Source: Actinoplanes sichuanensis (GTDB lineage Bacteria > Actinomycetota > Actinomycetes > Mycobacteriales > Micromonosporaceae). From it: a stretch of 64,000 bases of DNA. The position numbers and the translations under genes are program-made. Of the stretch, positions 61,178 through 64,000 are shown piece by piece (position 1 is the first letter of the stretch; the number at the start of each line of letters is the position of its first letter). The stretch lies in the NCBI RefSeq assembly GCF_033097365.1, contig NZ_AP028461.1, positions 4,774,001-4,838,000 on the forward strand. The letters are read 5' to 3'. A model generated the notes under the pieces. It was not told the DNA's origin. It saw nothing but the letters and a program-made list of their open reading frames with translations, and made no database searches.

Positions 61178-61551
61178 TCGATGCCAAGCGATTCGTCACC
61201 TCTGCCACCGTGAAGTCCCAGCCCACCAGGCGTCATGCTCTCGGGACGCAAACCACCGCCCCAGATCTCGGCCGCTCGTTGAGCGCGAACCGGCGACGAC
61301 CAGAACGGCATCGCCCGTACGCCGGTGGAAACCTCCGGTGCCGGGCTTCCCTGATCGTCTCGAACCCACCATACGACCTGATGGCGCGCCACCTCGCGAA
61401 AGAACGCCGCTGCTTGGCTGCCGCTTTGACTCACGAACCGTGACGGTAACAGCGGGGGCCACCCGTTGCACCAGATGATGGTCGTTGGACGGCGGCCGGT
61501 CGACGTCCCTCCCCCGCCGGCAGCCGGCCACCTTTGCGGCACCATGATCGG
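61178..61551. other. non-coding stretch with a possible methylase remnant
   Basis: No convincing gene is present in these 374 bases. A plus-strand frame at about 61348-61443 reads LIVSNPPYDLMARHL, which contains an NPPY motif as in N6-adenine methyltransferases, but it stops after about 30 residues and has no start signal. It is either a gene remnant or chance. Confidence 0.4.
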
Positions 61552-62283
61552 ATGCGAGACACACCACCTACGCAGCCGTTGCTCGTCACGCCGACCGGAG
61601 CAGAGGTCATCGGGTTCCAGGCTGAAGGCGACGAGGCCCTGCGGTGGTGGGAACAGCTGCGGCTGGCCCATCCCGCGAGTGGGCTTTGGCCGCTCCTGAT
61701 GGATGTCGACACCCCTGGGCAGCTGACCGAGTCGTACCCCTCCAACAACGGACAGGTCTGGTCGGCAGCCGACGCGCAGGCGCTGAACGGCGCCGCGCTT
61801 CTGGCCGAACTCGGCGAGCGGTACCTGAGCACCAGTTCCCCGAACTACGCCGCGAAGCTGCGCGCCGAACTGGCCGGTGAAGGAGTATGGCCCGAGAAAC
61901 CAGAACAACCCGGATTCGGGCTCCCCTACAGCTGGAACGGGGAGCCGGCCGAAGTCACCGTCGCCCTGGTGCCCGCCACCGCACCGTGGCTGGTGCCGGT
62001 GACCCTGCAACACAGTGTCTTCTGGTCCCCGGACCCGGCCGAGCATTCCGCGATCATGCGTTACTGGCACGGCCGGTACGGAGCCGAACCGGTCGTCTGG
62101 ACCGACACCACCCTCGAATACGCCGTCGCCCGCCCGCCGACCACCCCGCCCGACGCACTGGCCCTGGCCTGGGAATACCGCCAGTACAACGACGGCGGAT
62201 TCGACTACTACCACGCTGACACTCTCACCGAACTGGCCGCCGGTCTGATGAATGCCCCCGTCTGGCGCGTGTGGTGGGACTGA
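61552..62283 (+). CDS. DUF4253-domain protein
   Basis: A 243-residue protein from ATG 61552 (MRDTPPTQPLLVTP). The ATG at 61534 is also in frame, and a CATGAT -10-like element suggests a leaderless start. The C-terminal half follows the DUF4253 pattern: ATAPWLVPVTLQHSVFW, MRYWHGRYGAEPVVW, YAVARPPTTPPDALALAWEY and the terminal WRVWWD. The family is often found as small cytoplasmic proteins in polymorphic-toxin or immunity neighbourhoods, but its function is not established. A minus-strand gene at the right edge also ends in a WWD motif. Confidence 0.75.
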   Translation: MRDTPPTQPLLVTPTGAEVIGFQAEGDEALRWWEQLRLAHPASGLWPLLMDVDTPGQLTESYPSNNGQVWSAADAQALNGAALLAELGERYLSTSSPNYAAKLRAELAGEGVWPEKPEQPGFGLPYSWNGEPAEVTVALVPATAPWLVPVTLQHSVFWSPDPAEHSAIMRYWHGRYGAEPVVWTDTTLEYAVARPPTTPPDALALAWEYRQYNDGGFDYYHADTLTELAAGLMNAPVWRVWWD

Positions 62284-62404
62284 TCTGATCGTCCGGACCG
62301 TTGCTCCGCCGGTCATCGCTCGACGCCCTCTCGGAACTCCGGCTTCGGAACCGTCTTCGCCCCGGCGGTGTCATTGAGTACACCCACCGGAAGGAGACGG
62401 CCGT

Positions 62405-63649
62405 ATGCCCGCCACACCGCGTCGTGAGCTGATCGTCTGGAGCGAGGCCGGCCCACACGACGAACCATCACCCGACCCGCGAGGGCCGACAGCAGACAGG
62501 TGGTACCGGCGAGCCGGCGGTGCCGTCATCGCCACGGTGTTGCTGGCGGCGATCGGCGTTGCGACGACGGATGCGGCAGGCGACAAGCCCAGCCGGAGTG
62601 ACGGCGCGGCGCTCGCGCAGGCGATGCCTTCCGACGACGTCGTTGCCGGGGTGGACACCGGCGAGGTGAACGGACCGCATTTCGGCGCCCTGTTCGTCCA
62701 GTTCGTCGACCGGGATCACGGGTTCGCGCTGACCTCGACATGCCCGGACGAAAAGCAGCCCTGCTCGTACGGATTGGCCGTCAGCATCGACGGAGGCCGC
62801 ACCTACCAGCATCGGAGGGTCCCGTTGGCCGAGGTCCCTCCGCTCGAGGGCTACAGCGCCGACCTGCACGCCGTCACCGCACAGACCGTCGTGATCGAGG
62901 ATCGCGGGACATGGTGGGTAAGCCTCGACGCCGGGCGTACATGGCGTTCGGCGCCGAACTCCGTGACGCGAACCGTTACCGCGATTCCAGCGAAGGCGCG
63001 CCTTCACACCCACTGTGCCGACCCGAACTGCGACAGGCGCGAACTGACGGTGATCGACCCGGCGACGGGTATGCGGTTGAAGGTGGGCGACGTACCGCTG
63101 GAGAGCGTTCACGACTCATCGGAATCCACGATCGCCCCCGACGGCACTCGCTGGATCTCCGGCATCGCCCGGGGCGGCGCTCCCGCTCTGGCCATTACGC
63201 GCGACGGTGGCCGTACCTGGTCGGTGTCTCGTCTTCCCAAGCCGGAGAAGCTACTGTCCGGGCCGAAACTCCTGGTAGGCCCCGGGAAGCAGCGGTACGC
63301 GGTGTTCACCGTGCAACGCCACGGCGTCAAGAACGGCTTCGGGCCCCTGTACGCCAGCACGGACGCCGGCCGAACCTGGACCCGGATACGAGACGGCGAA
63401 GAGCAGCCCGCCTCGATCACCGGCGCGATCATCCAGCCGGATGGACAACTGCTGATCGGGACGGAACGGGACGGTCCGATGATCAGCGCCGACGGGGGCC
63501 GCACCTTCACCACCCCCGACACCATGCCCGCTGTCTCCAGTTTCATCGAGCGCGGCGGGATGATCACGGCCATGACGAGCGCCGGCACCTACTGGACATC
63601 GCGGGACGGCGGAGCGACATGGTCACCGATCTCGGTGCCGACCCCGTAG
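62405..63649 (+). CDS. membrane-anchored Asp-box (BNR/sialidase-like) beta-propeller
   Basis: A 414-residue protein from ATG 62405, five bases after GGAGACGGCCGT. One membrane helix (about 37-55, GGAVIATVLLAAIGVATT) is followed by an extracellular propeller. Six Asp-boxes of S-x-D-x-G-x-T-W/Y/F type are visible: SIDGGRTY, SLDAGRTW, TRDGGRTW, STDAGRTW, SADGGRTF and SRDGGATW. Asp-boxes mark the fold of sialidases and photosystem-II-assembly-type propellers. The arginine triad of true sialidases is not evident, so a binding role is more likely. A hairpin terminator follows. Confidence 0.8.
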   Translation: MPATPRRELIVWSEAGPHDEPSPDPRGPTADRWYRRAGGAVIATVLLAAIGVATTDAAGDKPSRSDGAALAQAMPSDDVVAGVDTGEVNGPHFGALFVQFVDRDHGFALTSTCPDEKQPCSYGLAVSIDGGRTYQHRRVPLAEVPPLEGYSADLHAVTAQTVVIEDRGTWWVSLDAGRTWRSAPNSVTRTVTAIPAKARLHTHCADPNCDRRELTVIDPATGMRLKVGDVPLESVHDSSESTIAPDGTRWISGIARGGAPALAITRDGGRTWSVSRLPKPEKLLSGPKLLVGPGKQRYAVFTVQRHGVKNGFGPLYASTDAGRTWTRIRDGEEQPASITGAIIQPDGQLLIGTERDGPMISADGGRTFTTPDTMPAVSSFIERGGMITAMTSAGTYWTSRDGGATWSPISVPTP

Positions 63650-63672
63650 CCGGAAGCAGCACGAAAGTATGT

Positions 63673-63700
63673 CGGCCGACGCCGCAGACGGCGTCGGCCG
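63673..63700. terminator. strong 12-bp hairpin between the propeller gene and the tRNA-like element
   Basis: Perfect stem CGGCCGACGCCG / CGGCGTCGGCCG with loop CAGA, 23 bases after the propeller stop and adjacent to the 3' end of the minus-strand tRNA-like element, so it may serve both strands. Confidence 0.7.
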
Positions 63701-63702
63701 AG

Positions 63703-63780
63703 TGCCTCGACGGGATTCGAACCCGCGCCTCCGTGTCCCCGAAGGGCGCACGGGATCCTAGGCCCCTAGACGACGAGACT
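63703..63780 (-). tRNA. tRNA-Glu-like element with an abnormal anticodon arm
   Basis: On the minus strand the T arm (GCGGG-TTCGAAT-CCCGT), D arm (GTCTAGGGGCCTAGGAT) and acceptor (six of seven pairs; A1-A72 mismatch) match tRNA-Glu closely. The anticodon stem CCGTG/CACGG is perfect, but its loop is 13 bases, CGCCCTTCGGGGA, instead of 7. It can itself fold as CCC-TTCG-GGG. TTC, the Glu anticodon, sits inside that tetraloop. CCA is not encoded. It is probably a non-decoding tRNA-like RNA or pseudo-tRNA. Confidence 0.5.
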
Positions 63781-63880
63781 GAGGGAATGTACCGCAGGCG
63801 AAACGGCTCCCTGTGCGCGGCTACGAAAGTCGGCAGCCGACGGGGTCGACTGGCGGTGGAATACCGCCGCCGCCTTTGGA

Positions 63881-64000
63881 CTAGTCCCACCAGAGAGTCA
63901 TGAGTCGTTGTCCTTCGGGTATGGGAATCTCGATGGCGGGCGGGCTGCCCGTCCACCAGTCTGATCCCAATTCCGGCTCGGGGTGGAGCGCGGCAGTGGA
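63881..64000 (-). CDS. C-terminal end of a gene cut by the window edge
   Basis: The minus-strand frame is open from base 64000 to TAG at 63881-63883 and encodes 39 residues, including PEPELGSDWWTGSPPAIEIP and ending RLMTLWWD. Tryptophan content and natural wording suggest a real C-terminus. The family is not recognisable from this piece. The WWD ending resembles the DUF4253 protein 1.6 kb upstream, but this could be coincidence. Confidence 0.45.
   Translation of the reverse strand, partial: STAALHPEPELGSDWWTGSPPAIEIPIPEGQRLMTLWWD

Overview
The window is high-G+C, densely coded DNA with GTG/TTG starts, ATGA/GTGA gene overlaps, a PIG-L/LmbE-type deacetylase, SARP/AfsR-type and TetR/MarR regulators and an accessory SecA2. 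This points to a filamentous actinobacterium. The mix looks most like Micromonosporaceae (Actinoplanes-like), but that placement is inference. I see no rRNA, prophage, CRISPR array or replication origin. One IS481-type element, one creatininase-family pseudogene, one frameshifted transporter and one odd tRNA-like element are present.

Layout. 1-4.2 kb: the end of an MFS exporter, a small membrane protein, an exported S1 protease, a membrane-anchored pentapeptide-repeat protein and a small unknown protein. 4.2-11 kb: a lipid-oxidation-like island. It holds a 950-residue fusion of a catalase-like haem domain with a cyclooxygenase/alpha-dioxygenase-like domain, a translationally coupled nitroreductase-like protein, and a convergent lipase preceded by a membrane protein. 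11-18.6 kb: creatininase pseudogene, PIG-L deacetylase, a MarR regulator divergent from an oxidoreductase with two matching operators, HEAT-like and TPR proteins, and an amidohydrolase with its regulator. 18.8-25.9 kb: serine hydrolase, SGNH hydrolase, frameshifted DHA2-type transporter, a SARP/NB-ARC/TPR regulator with an 11-bp-period direct repeat upstream, and a small secreted protein. 25.8-30 kb: a lipoprotein/membrane-protein pair, then a TetR regulator divergent from an oxidoreductase-DoxX-NmrA operon. 30-34 kb: a coupled three-gene two-component cassette. 34-40 kb: SnoaL-like and DsbA-like proteins, an exported subtilase with mosaic VCBS/FG-GAP-like repeats, and a membrane-anchored PI-PLC/GDPD-like protein. 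39.9-45 kb: IS481 transposase, a GNAT/ATP-grasp fusion, an adenylation-domain C-terminal fragment fused to a membrane region, and a radical SAM protein with a putative RiPP-recognition domain.

45.2-48.9 kb, minus strand: the most interesting locus. A short EACC1-like adaptor, a caspase-like protease fused to a YqgE/AlgH-like domain, and a SIR2-domain protein form a tight cassette (8-bp gap, then a GTGA overlap). By architecture this is a candidate NAD-dependent/proteolytic conflict (immunity or cell-death) system. 48.9-56 kb: a BKACE-type enzyme, GNAT and two coupled membrane proteins, a secreted protein, a Tat-exported PhoD/purple-acid-phosphatase-like enzyme and an epoxide-hydrolase-like protein. 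56-64 kb: SecA2, a membrane alpha/beta hydrolase divergent from a TetR regulator with a long palindromic operator, a PH-like membrane protein, a DUF4253 protein, an Asp-box beta-propeller protein, the tRNA-like element and an edge-truncated gene.
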